A stretch of DNA of 64,000 bases from Myxococcus stipitatus (lineage in GTDB: Bacteria; Myxococcota; Myxococcia; Myxococcales; Myxococcaceae): NCBI RefSeq assembly GCF_021412625.1, contig NZ_JAKCFI010000017.1:1-64000 (forward strand), given 5' to 3'. Of this stretch, positions 50,772 to 59,541 are shown piece by piece. The notes under the pieces are model-generated. The model had not been told where the DNA came from and made no database searches. It saw only the letters and a program-made list of their open reading frames with translations. How positions within the stretch are numbered: position 1 is the first letter of the stretch; each line of letters opens with the position of its first letter. A program made the translations under genes and the position numbers.

Positions 50772-51158
50772 ATGAACGTTCAGGGCTTCCACCACGTGGC
50801 AATCCAGGCGCGGGACGTCGAGCGGGTGACGGCGTTCTACAGGGACTTGCTGGGCTTCCCCGAGCTGACCCGTCACCACCGGCCGGACGGCTCCCTGCGG
50901 AGCATCTGGGTCTCCGTCCCCGGCGGGGCCTTCCTGGCCATCGAGGCGGTGGGAGGAACCCCCGAGCAGGCCCCCTTCCGGCACGAGCAGCCGGGCTTGC
51001 TGATGCTCGCCTTCCGCATCCCCCGCGCGGAGCGTGAGGCGGCGGTGTCCGCGTTCACTCGGGCGGGTATTTCCCTGGAACATGAAACACGCTGGACGGT
51101 GTACGTGAGGGACCCGGAGGGCAACCGCGTGGCGCTCAGTCACCACCCGGAGGACTAG
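50772..51158 (+). CDS. VOC superfamily protein (glyoxalase-like)
   Basis: 128 residues. It begins GFHHVAIQARDVERVTAFYR, the classic VOC first module with a metal His, and ends YVRDPEGNRVALSHHPED with the second-module metal region. GLLMLAFRIP and the LEHETRWTVYV strand complete the fold. VOC enzymes include glyoxalase I, dioxygenases and resistance proteins; the substrate cannot be told from sequence. The start is divergent from the DUF4388 regulator (27 bp between starts). Confidence 0.88.
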   Translation: MNVQGFHHVAIQARDVERVTAFYRDLLGFPELTRHHRPDGSLRSIWVSVPGGAFLAIEAVGGTPEQAPFRHEQPGLLMLAFRIPRAEREAAVSAFTRAGISLEHETRWTVYVRDPEGNRVALSHHPED

Positions 51159-51213
51159 CGCGGGCCGCGTGTCCGCTTGCGGAGCGGGAGGGGGCACGGC
51201 TACAAGCCGAGGC

Positions 51214-52587
51214 ATGCGCCTGGGTGAATTGCTCCTGAAGGAAGGTCTCGTCACGGCCGACGGGCTCGAGGAGGCGCTCGAGGCGCAGGTGGTGCATGGG
51301 GGCCGGCTGGGGACGAACCTGGTGGAGCTGGGGCTGCTCTCCGAGGTGGACCTGGCGAAGTCGCTGGGGCGGCTGCACAACAGCGCGTTCGCCAGCGGGG
51401 AGATGGTGCCCGACCCGAAGGCGATGGAGCTGGTCTCCGCCAACCAGGCGGACGACAAGGAGCTGCTCCCCATGCGGGTGGACGCCACGCGGCTGAGCGT
51501 CGCGGTGGTGAATCCGCACGACTTCGCGACGCTCGACGCCATCGCCTTCAAGACGGGCAAGCGCATCGTGCCGGTGGTCATCCCCGAGTTCCGGATGAAC
51601 CAGCTGCTGCGTCGCTACTGCAAGGCGTTCCGGCCGCTGCGCGCCATCGACATGAACGCGGTGCGGCCGCGCCCGGCGCCGGGCTCCCAGGCGGAGCTGG
51701 CCAAGGCCGCGGAGAAGCCGCCCGACCTGATGAGCGAGGAGGAGTTCCAGTCCGTCTACGCGCAGGCGCTGCGCGGCGGCGCGGACTCCGAGGACGCGGT
51801 GGGCGAGGAGGAGATCATCACCGGCGTGGAGGTGGTGGAGGCCGCCCCGGAGCCGGTGCGCGTCGCCCCGCCCCCGCCGCCGCGCCCCCCCGTGGCGCCT
51901 CCCACGGCGGCTGTGCCTCCGGTGGCCCCGCCCCGCCCGGTGGCGCCGCCCGCGCCTCCGCCCATCCACGTGGGGGTCCCCATCGCGGAGGTTGCGCCGC
52001 GACAGGCCCCCGCGCCCGTGGCGGCCTCCGCTCCCGTCGCGCCTCCGCCCGTCGCCGCGCCCACCGCGCCGCCGGCCCGTCCGCCGGAGCCGCCCCCCAC
52101 GCCGCTGACCTTCGCGGAGGCGCAGGCCGAACTGGCGCGCAGCCTGGACCGCGAGGACGTGGCGCGCACGGTGCTGCGCTTCGCGATGGGCAAGTGGAAG
52201 CGCAACCTGCTCCTGTCGGTGCAGGGCAGCCTCGTCACCGGCTGGCACGGCATGGGCTCCGGTGTGCGAGAGGCGGCGGTGCGGCGCATCGGCGTGGCCC
52301 TGCGCGAGCAGAGCACCTTCCGTCTGGTTCGAGACACACGCTCCCACTACGTCGGCCCGGTGCGGCGCGACGCGGCGATGGCCGTGTTCTACAAGCTGCT
52401 GGGCGGTGGCTTCCCCACGACCGCCGTCATCCTCCCCCTGTTGGTGCGGGGGAAGGTGGTGCACCTGCTGTACGTGGACAACGGGCCGGATCAGCTCACG
52501 CCGCCGGATGTGGGGGAGCTGATGATTCTGTCGCAGAGCGTCGGGCGCTCGTACGAGGCGATGATGCGTCGCCGCAAGAGCGCTTGA
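51214..52587 (+). CDS. T2SSE_N/MshEN-domain protein with polyproline linker
   Basis: 457 residues from ATG 51214. Residues 1-140 are a type II secretion ATPase N-terminal (MshEN-like) domain: RLGELLLKEGLVTADGLEEA, GGRLGTNLVELG and LSVAVVNPHDFATLD. MshEN domains can bind cyclic di-GMP. A long Pro/Ala/Val linker (about 205-305) follows. The C-terminal 140 residues look GAF-like (VLRFAMGKWKRNLLLSVQGS, LPLLVRGKVVHLLYVDN). No ATPase domain is present, so it is not a secretion motor; it may be a regulator for pilus or secretion functions. Confidence 0.82.
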   Translation: MRLGELLLKEGLVTADGLEEALEAQVVHGGRLGTNLVELGLLSEVDLAKSLGRLHNSAFASGEMVPDPKAMELVSANQADDKELLPMRVDATRLSVAVVNPHDFATLDAIAFKTGKRIVPVVIPEFRMNQLLRRYCKAFRPLRAIDMNAVRPRPAPGSQAELAKAAEKPPDLMSEEEFQSVYAQALRGGADSEDAVGEEEIITGVEVVEAAPEPVRVAPPPPPRPPVAPPTAAVPPVAPPRPVAPPAPPPIHVGVPIAEVAPRQAPAPVAASAPVAPPPVAAPTAPPARPPEPPPTPLTFAEAQAELARSLDREDVARTVLRFAMGKWKRNLLLSVQGSLVTGWHGMGSGVREAAVRRIGVALREQSTFRLVRDTRSHYVGPVRRDAAMAVFYKLLGGGFPTTAVILPLLVRGKVVHLLYVDNGPDQLTPPDVGELMILSQSVGRSYEAMMRRRKSA

Positions 52588-52693
52588 GACACGCTCGGGA
52601 TTCTCGACGGCGGGTCGGCTGTTCGCCGCCGCGACGTCCCGGGGCCGGGAAGGTCCACTCCGAGGGTCGCGCGCGGGTCCGCAGGAGTCTTTC

Positions 52694-54634
52694 GTGGAAG
52701 ATTCTCGCAACGAGGGACGGGGAGACGAGGAGGCGCTGCTGAGGGCGCTCCTCGAGGCGATGGAGGCCGCCAACCGCGGCGACTTCTCGCACCGCGTGGC
52801 CGTCACCGGCGCCCATCCGCTCCTGGACCGGCTCGCCGAGACGTTCAACGCGGGCGTCTCCCGCCTGGAGGTCCTCACCGACGACGTGGCCCGCGTGGCG
52901 CGCGAGGTGGGACTGGAGGGGCGGCTGGGGGCGCACGTGGCGACGCTCGACGTGGAGGGGCGCTGGCGCCAGCTGGCGGAGGGGGTGAACATCCTCGCGG
53001 CGAGCCTCACCACCCAGGTGCGCGACCTCATCGAGGTGAGCACCGCGGTGGCCCGTGGCGACCTGTCCCGGCAGCTGACGACGGAGGTGCGCGGCGAGAG
53101 CCAAGAGCTGAAGGACATCGTCAACGCGATGGTGGAGCAGCTGCGCGTGTTCTCGCGCGAGGTGACGCGCGTGGGCCGGCAGGTGGGCGTCGAGGGAGGG
53201 GCCTCCGCTTCGGACGAGCTCGCCGGCGTGTGGAAGGACCTCAACGACAACGTCGGCTTCACGGAGAAGCTGGCGCTCGCGTCGCGCAACAAGAGCGAAT
53301 TCCTGGCGACCATCACCCACGAGCTGCGCACGCCGCTCAACAGCCTGCTCCTGCTGGCGAAGGTGCTCTCCGACAACACGGAGCACCGGCTGGGCCCGAG
53401 GGAGGAGGAGTACGCGCGGACCATCCACGCCGCGGGAATGGACCTGCTCGCCCTCATCAACGACATCCTGGACCTGTCGAAGGTCGAGGCGGGGATGATG
53501 CGCGTGGAGCCGGTCGACGTGCTCCTCACCGACGTGAAGCTGGCCATGGAGCGCGAGTTCCAGCACGTGGCGGACGACAAGGGCCTGGGCTTCGGCGTCG
53601 CGCTCTCCGGCTCGCGGCCTTGGAAGGTGCACACCGACCCGATGCGGCTGAGGCAGGTGCTCAAGAACCTGCTCGCCAATGCCTTCAAGTTCACGGAGAA
53701 GGGGCGCGTGGAGCTGCGCATCACCTCCGTGGAGCAGGGGCTCTTGCGCTTCGACAGCGAGGCGCTCAACCAGGCCGAGGCCCTGTGGGCGTTCAGCGTC
53801 ACGGACACCGGCATCGGCATCCCGCAGGAGGCGCTGGGCCGCATCTTCGAGGCCTTCCAGCAGGCGGAGTCCACGACGAGCCACCGCTACGGCGGCACGG
53901 GGCTGGGGCTGTCCATCAGCCGCGAGCTGACGCGCCTGCTCGGCGGCGAGCTGCACGTCACGAGCGAGCCCGGACGGGGGAGCACCTTCACGCTCTACCT
54001 CCCGGAGGTGTACGTCGGCGGCGCCGTCCGGACGCCGGAGGCCACCGGTCCGGCCGTGGCCCTCCAGGCGGCTCCGGTGATGCTGGAGTCGGTGCCGTTG
54101 TTCGCCCCCGTCCACGGGGGGGACCGGGGCGAGCCGACGATGGCGGGCCTCGACGTGGAGGCACCGGACGCGAGCGCGCTGGAGGTGTCGTCCTCGATGC
54201 TCCTCGGCGCGACCTGGGCGGACGCGGCGGGCCCCGCGGAGTTTCCACGCTCCAACAAGGGGCTCGCCGGCCGCCGCATGCTCGTGGTGGACGACAACAT
54301 CCGCGAGGTCTTCTCGCTCATCAGCGTGTTGGAGGCGCGGGGCCTCGAGCTGCTGCACGCGGAGGCGATGGGCGAGGCGCTCGGGCTGCTCCAGGACTCA
54401 CCGGAGCTGGACGGGATGCTCCTGCTCGTCCCCATGACGGACGAGAGCTACGCGACGGTGCGCGCCATCCGCCGGGACGCACGCTTCGGTGGGTTGCCCA
54501 TCGTCGTCGTCACCTCGACCATGACGGATGACGAGCGCAAGGCGTGTCTGGCGGCCGGGGCCAGTGACTACCAGGCGCGGCCCGTGGACATCGACCGCGT
54601 CCTCGCGCTGGTGTCCCGGAGGGGCCAGGAGTAA
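52694..54634 (+). CDS. Soluble poly-HAMP hybrid histidine kinase with degenerate receiver
   Basis: 646 residues from GTG 52694. It has no membrane segment. Residues about 20-195 are HAMP-like repeats (ANRGDFSHRV, REVGLEGRLGAHVATLDVEG, TAVARGDLSRQLTTEVRGES), as in the tandem HAMP arrays of group III kinases. HisKA has HELRTPLNSLL (His near 214); the ATPase has LKNLLANAFKF, DTGIGIPQEALGRIFEAFQQ and GTGLGLSISREL. The C-terminal receiver (about 525-645) has VVDD but lacks the acceptor Asp (GMLLLVPMTD) and has Arg for Lys (ARPVD). The phosphoryl group must go to another protein, or the receiver is a binding module. Confidence 0.88.
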   Translation: MEDSRNEGRGDEEALLRALLEAMEAANRGDFSHRVAVTGAHPLLDRLAETFNAGVSRLEVLTDDVARVAREVGLEGRLGAHVATLDVEGRWRQLAEGVNILAASLTTQVRDLIEVSTAVARGDLSRQLTTEVRGESQELKDIVNAMVEQLRVFSREVTRVGRQVGVEGGASASDELAGVWKDLNDNVGFTEKLALASRNKSEFLATITHELRTPLNSLLLLAKVLSDNTEHRLGPREEEYARTIHAAGMDLLALINDILDLSKVEAGMMRVEPVDVLLTDVKLAMEREFQHVADDKGLGFGVALSGSRPWKVHTDPMRLRQVLKNLLANAFKFTEKGRVELRITSVEQGLLRFDSEALNQAEALWAFSVTDTGIGIPQEALGRIFEAFQQAESTTSHRYGGTGLGLSISRELTRLLGGELHVTSEPGRGSTFTLYLPEVYVGGAVRTPEATGPAVALQAAPVMLESVPLFAPVHGGDRGEPTMAGLDVEAPDASALEVSSSMLLGATWADAAGPAEFPRSNKGLAGRRMLVVDDNIREVFSLISVLEARGLELLHAEAMGEALGLLQDSPELDGMLLLVPMTDESYATVRAIRRDARFGGLPIVVVTSTMTDDERKACLAAGASDYQARPVDIDRVLALVSRRGQE

Positions 54635-54662
54635 CCCGGCCGCTCCGGCGAGGGGGCTCGCG

Positions 54663-56843
54663 TCACTCCTCGGGCGGCGCCTCGAAGTCGACGTCGAAGT
54701 TCATTCGCTGGCCGGCTTCGATCTTGAAGGCCTTCTGCCAGCGCGCGCCGCTGGCGATGACCAGGAGCTGGTGGTTGCCCTCGTAGATCTCCTGCTCCTC
54801 GACGGGAGCCGCGCCGACGAGGCGGCCGTCGATGGTGACGATGGCGTCCTTCGGAGCGCGCACGGTGACGTAGCTCTTGTTCAGGTAGACCTGGAGCGAC
54901 GCGCGGCCATTGGCGGTGATGGTGACGGTGCGGCTGGTCTGGATGCCGAGCATGGAGTTGCTGAGCGTCAGGACATGCCGGCCTACCGGCAGGGTCGCAG
55001 TGAGCGGCGTGCGCCCGAGGGCGGTGCCCGGGATGGACACATCCACGCGCGGGTCGGACGTGACGTCCACGAGTCCGGTGAGGATCTGCGGGCGCTCCGG
55101 GGCGCCCGCGTCCGTTCCGGCGTCGAAGGGGACCGGGGGCAGCACCGCGAGTGTGCCCGCGTCCTCGGGCTCGTCCGCGAGGTTCGAGGGCAGCTTGGGG
55201 AGGACCACGGCGGCGGTCCCGAGCGCGAGGGCGAGCCCCACGCCCGCGATGGGGATCCACGTGCGGCGCGGCTTCGCGCCAGCCGCCGGGGGAGTCGGGC
55301 CACCCGCCGGTGTGGGGGCCTGGGGCGCGACGGCGCCGTTCGGTGCCGTGGCGGACGCGGGCGTGTTGGTCGAGGCGCCGACCACCGGGTTGGAACCCGT
55401 CGTCGAGGACGGAGCCGTGGCCGCCGGGGCCACCTGTCCGCTCGTGGCGGCCGGATGGGCGCTGCCGCCCGTTGCTCCCGTGGTCCCCGCGTTCTCGCCC
55501 GTCGTCGTGACGGAGGATGCGTTGGTGGTCGAGGCGCCGGCGGCGCTCGATGCGCCCGTCCCAATCGGAGTCGCCGCGTCGACGCTGCTCGGCGCGGTGC
55601 CCGGACTGGTGGCGGCCGGTGCGCTGGACGCCGTCGCGGTGCCGGGAGTGGAAGCGGCGGACGCCGTCGCGGTGCCGGGAGTGGAAGCGGCGGGCGTCGT
55701 CGCGGTGCCCGGAGTGGACGCGGCCGGTGTGCTGGACGTCGTCGCGGCGCTCGTGGGCTCGCTGACGAGCTGCACGTCGCTGGTGCCGCCGGAGACGGCC
55801 GCGAGGATGGACAGCTGCCCCTGCAGCGTGGGCCACACCTTCGGGATGATGGCGGCGGGCAGGCTGCCGGTGGCGAGGAACTCGGCGACCGCGGGAGGCG
55901 GCACGCCCGTCTTCTGGAGGACGTCCGCGATGCCCGCGTCAATCACCCGGCGCCGCGCGGCGCGGGCCTCGTTGTCGGGCGGGAAGAGCTTCGCGAGGAA
56001 GTCCGCCAGCGAGGTGTGCGCGGGCAGGGTGCCCACCGCCTCGACGATGGCCTCGCGGAAGGCGTGCGCGGACGGATACCGGTCATAGGCGCGCTTCGCC
56101 GTGGCCTTGCGCACCACCGCGTCCAGCTTGAGCGGCACGTCCTGCTGCATCGTCGGCAGCGTGCGCGTGAGCGTCGCCTTGTCCGGGTCCGCGTTGTCCT
56201 TGAACGGCATCTTCCCGGACAGGCACTCGTGCAGCACCAGCCCCAGGAGGAACACGTCCGACTGGACGTTGACGGCCTCGCGGCCTCCCAGCAGCTGTTC
56301 GGGGGCGCTGTACGCGCGGCGGTTCTTGACCCGCTTCCCGTCGCGCTCGCGGGGCGCCACGCTGAGCGCGCCGTAGCCCGTCACCTTCGTCACGCCGCTG
56401 AAGGACACCATCAGCGTCTCGGGGCGCACGTCGCCATGCACCAGGGGCGTGCCGTCGTCGTTGCCCGCCATGTGCGCGTAGTGCAGGCCCGTGGCCGCGT
56501 CCGCGGCGATCAACGCGGCGAGCGGGGGCGGCAGGCGGGGGTGGGCCTCCAGCACGCGCCGCAGCGGCTCGCCGTCCGCGAACTCCGTGACGCGCGCGAG
56601 CCCGCCGTCCTGCGCGGCGAGGCTGTGCACGCGCAGGATGTGGGGGTGGTCGAAGACGAGCGCGCGGTTCGTCTCGCGCGTCAGCCTGGCCGTGAGCTCC
56701 GGGCTCTGGACCACCTCCTGCGGCGCCCAGATGAGGACGACCGGGCGAGGAGGCTGGCCGTCCTCGAGCGCGAGGCCGAGGAAGGCTCGGGAGCCGGCTC
56801 CGGCAAGCAGGGGACCGAGGGAAAGGTAGCGCACGGTGCTCAT
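54663..56843 (-). CDS. Membrane pseudokinase with PEGA domain
   Basis: 726 residues. Residues about 8-270 have the Ser/Thr kinase fold, but catalytic positions are lost: no VAIK Lys (PVVLIWAPQE), HGDVRPET at 136-143 in place of HRDLKPEN, and TGYG at 155-158 in place of DFG. SAPEQ at 179-183 remains. A Thr/Ala/Ser/Pro linker (about 370-520) leads to one TM segment (WIPIAGVGLALALGTAAVVL) and a periplasmic PEGA domain (near 590-720: TLPVGRHVLTLSNS). It is probably a scaffold joining cytoplasm and envelope. It lies 84 bp downstream of the HtrA gene on the same strand. Confidence 0.82.
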   Translation of the reverse strand: MSTVRYLSLGPLLAGAGSRAFLGLALEDGQPPRPVVLIWAPQEVVQSPELTARLTRETNRALVFDHPHILRVHSLAAQDGGLARVTEFADGEPLRRVLEAHPRLPPPLAALIAADAATGLHYAHMAGNDDGTPLVHGDVRPETLMVSFSGVTKVTGYGALSVAPRERDGKRVKNRRAYSAPEQLLGGREAVNVQSDVFLLGLVLHECLSGKMPFKDNADPDKATLTRTLPTMQQDVPLKLDAVVRKATAKRAYDRYPSAHAFREAIVEAVGTLPAHTSLADFLAKLFPPDNEARAARRRVIDAGIADVLQKTGVPPPAVAEFLATGSLPAAIIPKVWPTLQGQLSILAAVSGGTSDVQLVSEPTSAATTSSTPAASTPGTATTPAASTPGTATASAASTPGTATASSAPAATSPGTAPSSVDAATPIGTGASSAAGASTTNASSVTTTGENAGTTGATGGSAHPAATSGQVAPAATAPSSTTGSNPVVGASTNTPASATAPNGAVAPQAPTPAGGPTPPAAGAKPRRTWIPIAGVGLALALGTAAVVLPKLPSNLADEPEDAGTLAVLPPVPFDAGTDAGAPERPQILTGLVDVTSDPRVDVSIPGTALGRTPLTATLPVGRHVLTLSNSMLGIQTSRTVTITANGRASLQVYLNKSYVTVRAPKDAIVTIDGRLVGAAPVEEQEIYEGNHQLLVIASGARWQKAFKIEAGQRMNFDVDFEAPPEE
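55620..55740. repeat. Short tandem repeats in the pseudokinase linker
   Basis: Units of about 33-36 bases encoding (A)STPGTAT(A/T)-type repeats occur four to five times in frame between the kinase-like domain and the membrane segment. They are coding linker repeats with near-identical DNA. Confidence 0.6.
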
Positions 56844-56927
56844 GGGGCGTGCATGGTAGTGCGATCCGCACGCCCCCCGAAATCCGAGGAAGCCGCTGCT
56901 ACATCCCTGTCTGCCTGGAGGCCAGCC

Positions 56928-58268
56928 CTACAGGCTCTGCCCCTGGTCCTGCTCGAAGGGCAGGGTGATGTGGTAGCCGTACCGGCCCCGGCGCACGAGC
57001 AGCAGCACGCTGCGTCCGCGCCGCGCGGTGAGCAGCGCCTCGCGGAACGCATCGGCCGTCGCCACCTGCTGGTTGTTCACCCGGAGGATGATGTCCCCGG
57101 GCTCCAGCCCCACCTCCGAAGCCACCGAGCCGGGCCGCACGCCCGACAGGGCCAGGACCCCCTTGACCTCCTTCACCCGCAGTCCGAGCCGATCCCAGGC
57201 GAGGGACTCCACCATGCGCGAGGGGAACTCGGTGGGGGTGAGCTGGAGGGTGCGCGACTCGCCGTCGCGGAAGAGGACGACGGAGAAGGAGGAGCGCGCG
57301 GGGTAGCCCCGGACGCGGGTGTCGAAGTCCTCGGCGTCCTGGATGCGCGAGCCGCCCAGCTCCGCCACCACGTCGCCGCGCCGCACGCCGGCCTGGGCCG
57401 CGGGGCTGCCGGGCTCCACCGACGTCACCAGCGCGCCATAGGAGCGGTCCCACCCGAGCTGCCGCGCCACGCGCGGAGGCAGGTCCGCCGCGTCGATGCC
57501 CACCCACGCGGGCCGCACCTTCCCGAAGCGCGTCAGCTCGTCGACGATGCGGCGCACCTTGTCCGCCGGAATCGCGAAGCCGATGCCCTGCGCCCCGCCG
57601 CCGAAGATGGCCGTGTTGATGCCGATGATCTCCCCGTCCACGTTGAGCAGCGGCCCGCCCGAGTTGCCCGGGTTGATGGCCGCGTCCGTCTGGACGAAGT
57701 CGTTGTAGACGCGGTTGTCCGCCCGGAAGGTCCGCCCCGTCGCGGACACCACGCCAGCGGTGACCGTCTTGCTCAGGCCGAACGGGCTGCCGATGGCGAC
57801 GACCGTCTCGCCAATCATCAGGTCGGAGCTGGTGCCCAGCCGCGCGATGGGCAGCGCCTCCTTCGCGCTGACCTTGAGCACGGCCAGGTCGTTGGCCGCG
57901 TCGCTGCCGATGACCTCCGCGTCGAAGGAGCGACCATCCGCGAGCACGACGTGGATGGCGGACGCGCCCCGGATGACGTGGTCGTTGGTCACGATGATGC
58001 CGGACGCGTCGATGATGACGCCGCTGCCCAGGCCCTCGATCTTCTGCCGCTCCTGGCCGCCCCCCAAGCCACCGAAGAACTCCTCCAGGGGCGAGCGGCG
58101 GCGGAAGCGCGACTCCACCTCCTGCTCGGTGCCGATGTAGACGACGGCGGGGGAGACCTTCTGGACGACCTCCACGACGGCGTCCCGGCGTCGGGCCATG
58201 TCCGCGCTCGCGCCACTGGCCGCCAGCAGCGTCGCCACCACCAGCCACCTCACGACTCCTGCCTTCAT
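56928..58268 (-). CDS. Periplasmic serine protease of the HtrA/DegP family
   Basis: 446 residues from ATG 58268 with GGAGGG upstream. Signal peptide WLVVATLLAASGASA. Trypsin-like domain with catalytic His97 (VTNDHVI), Asp127 (AANDLAVL) and Ser203 (INPGNSGGPL). Two PDZ domains follow, about 240-335 (YGALVTSVEPGSPAAQAGVR) and 345-440 (LSGVRPGSVASEVGLEPGD). DegP-type proteases degrade or refold misfolded envelope proteins. Length is usual for a two-PDZ DegP. The frame is open upstream to 58376, but that extension lacks coding character and would bury the signal peptide. Confidence 0.95.
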   Translation of the reverse strand: MKAGVVRWLVVATLLAASGASADMARRRDAVVEVVQKVSPAVVYIGTEQEVESRFRRRSPLEEFFGGLGGGQERQKIEGLGSGVIIDASGIIVTNDHVIRGASAIHVVLADGRSFDAEVIGSDAANDLAVLKVSAKEALPIARLGTSSDLMIGETVVAIGSPFGLSKTVTAGVVSATGRTFRADNRVYNDFVQTDAAINPGNSGGPLLNVDGEIIGINTAIFGGGAQGIGFAIPADKVRRIVDELTRFGKVRPAWVGIDAADLPPRVARQLGWDRSYGALVTSVEPGSPAAQAGVRRGDVVAELGGSRIQDAEDFDTRVRGYPARSSFSVVLFRDGESRTLQLTPTEFPSRMVESLAWDRLGLRVKEVKGVLALSGVRPGSVASEVGLEPGDIILRVNNQQVATADAFREALLTARRGRSVLLLVRRGRYGYHITLPFEQDQGQSL

Positions 58269-58512
58269 TTCGACCCTCCATGCGCCTCGGGCGGATTGTC
58301 CGCGGAGTGACATGCGGACTGTCGGGAAGCCAGCGGCATTCCCAGGATTCGCTGGAGGCGGTGCGTCGTCTTTCATAGATCAATCCACGCGTCCGTGAAC
58401 GTTTGCATCTCCGGGAGGTCGCTGTTCCCCGAGGAGTGGCCGGAGCCGAGGGGCCGGTGGATGTCCTGGCGGCGTGGCTTTGGGGAGCCACGCTGGTGCC
58501 GAGGAGTGGAGC

Positions 58513-59541
58513 ATGAGTCTCGTCCTGGTCGCGGATGATGAGCCCGCGGTGCTGGAAGTCCTCAGTCAGGTCGTGGAGGACCTGGGCCACGACGTGGTGA
58601 CGGCCCGGGATGGGGCGGAGGCCCTGGACCTGGCGAGGGAGCGACGCCCACATCTCGTGGTGACGGACCACATGATGCCCCGGCTCAGCGGCGTGGAGCT
58701 GTGCCGCCGGCTCAAGCGCGACCCGGTGCTCGGAGGCGTGCCGGTCATCCTCCTGAGCGCGGTGTTGCCCCAGGGGGCGCCGGAGGCCCACGCCTTCCTC
58801 CACAAGCCCTTCGAAATCACCGACTTCGAGGCCCTGGTGCACCGCTGCCTCGAGCACGCGCCGGGCCCGCGCGCGCCGGAGCCGGAGCCGCCCGTGGTGG
58901 CGCTCGGACAGTGGACCGCGAGGGCGCTCCAGGGCTCCCTGGAGGTGGCGTGGGCTCAGCTCAAGCGCCTGGAGGCGGACCCTCGCCTGGAGCGGGGGGC
59001 GCTGGAGCCGCTGGCGACGCAGCTCCAGGCGCTGGACGCCCTGGGGCGGACGCTCCAGGACGCGGCGAGGCTGTTGTCGGGCGAGCTGAGCCTGCGCTCG
59101 GAGGAAGGCGACCTGGCGTGGCACCTGCGGGACGCGGTGTCGTTGTGGAGAACGCGCGCGGAGGTGTCGCTGTCCGTGCCGGCGGAGCCGGTGCCGCTGA
59201 CGTTCGACGCGGACCGCGTCCGGCAGATCCTCGACGTGCTCCTGGCGAACGCGGTCCGTCAGGGCGAGGCGCGCGTGGAGCTCCAGTCGACGCGCTCACG
59301 GGTGACGGTGAAGGTGCGTGACGCGGGGCCGGGGCTGTCGGAGGAGGCGGCGCGGCGGATGTTCACGCCGTTCCGGTTCCAGGACGGGCCCGTCGCGGCG
59401 ACGGGCCTGGGGTTCTACGTGGCGTCGGAGCTGGCGCGGCTGCATGGCGGCGCGCTCTGCGTCGAGTCGCGCGAGGGGCAGGGCTCCACCTTCTGCCTGC
59501 ACCTGCCCCGGGGCCCGCGCGCCGAGGCTCAGGCCCGCTGA
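58513..59541 (+). CDS. Receiver-HATPase protein lacking a phospho-acceptor His
   Basis: 342 residues from ATG 58513. The N-terminal receiver (1-118) has DDE, acceptor Asp in LVVTDHMMP and Lys in LHKPFE. A helical region (about 130-205) occupies the HisKA place but has no His. The C-terminal ATPase domain has DVLLANAVRQGEARVELQ, DAGPGLSEEAARRMFTPF and ATGLGFYVASELA. It may be an ATP-binding output module controlled by phosphorylation or a degenerate kinase. It is soluble and converges with the agmatinase gene (13 bp overlap). Confidence 0.82.
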   Translation: MSLVLVADDEPAVLEVLSQVVEDLGHDVVTARDGAEALDLARERRPHLVVTDHMMPRLSGVELCRRLKRDPVLGGVPVILLSAVLPQGAPEAHAFLHKPFEITDFEALVHRCLEHAPGPRAPEPEPPVVALGQWTARALQGSLEVAWAQLKRLEADPRLERGALEPLATQLQALDALGRTLQDAARLLSGELSLRSEEGDLAWHLRDAVSLWRTRAEVSLSVPAEPVPLTFDADRVRQILDVLLANAVRQGEARVELQSTRSRVTVKVRDAGPGLSEEAARRMFTPFRFQDGPVAATGLGFYVASELARLHGGALCVESREGQGSTFCLHLPRGPRAEAQAR

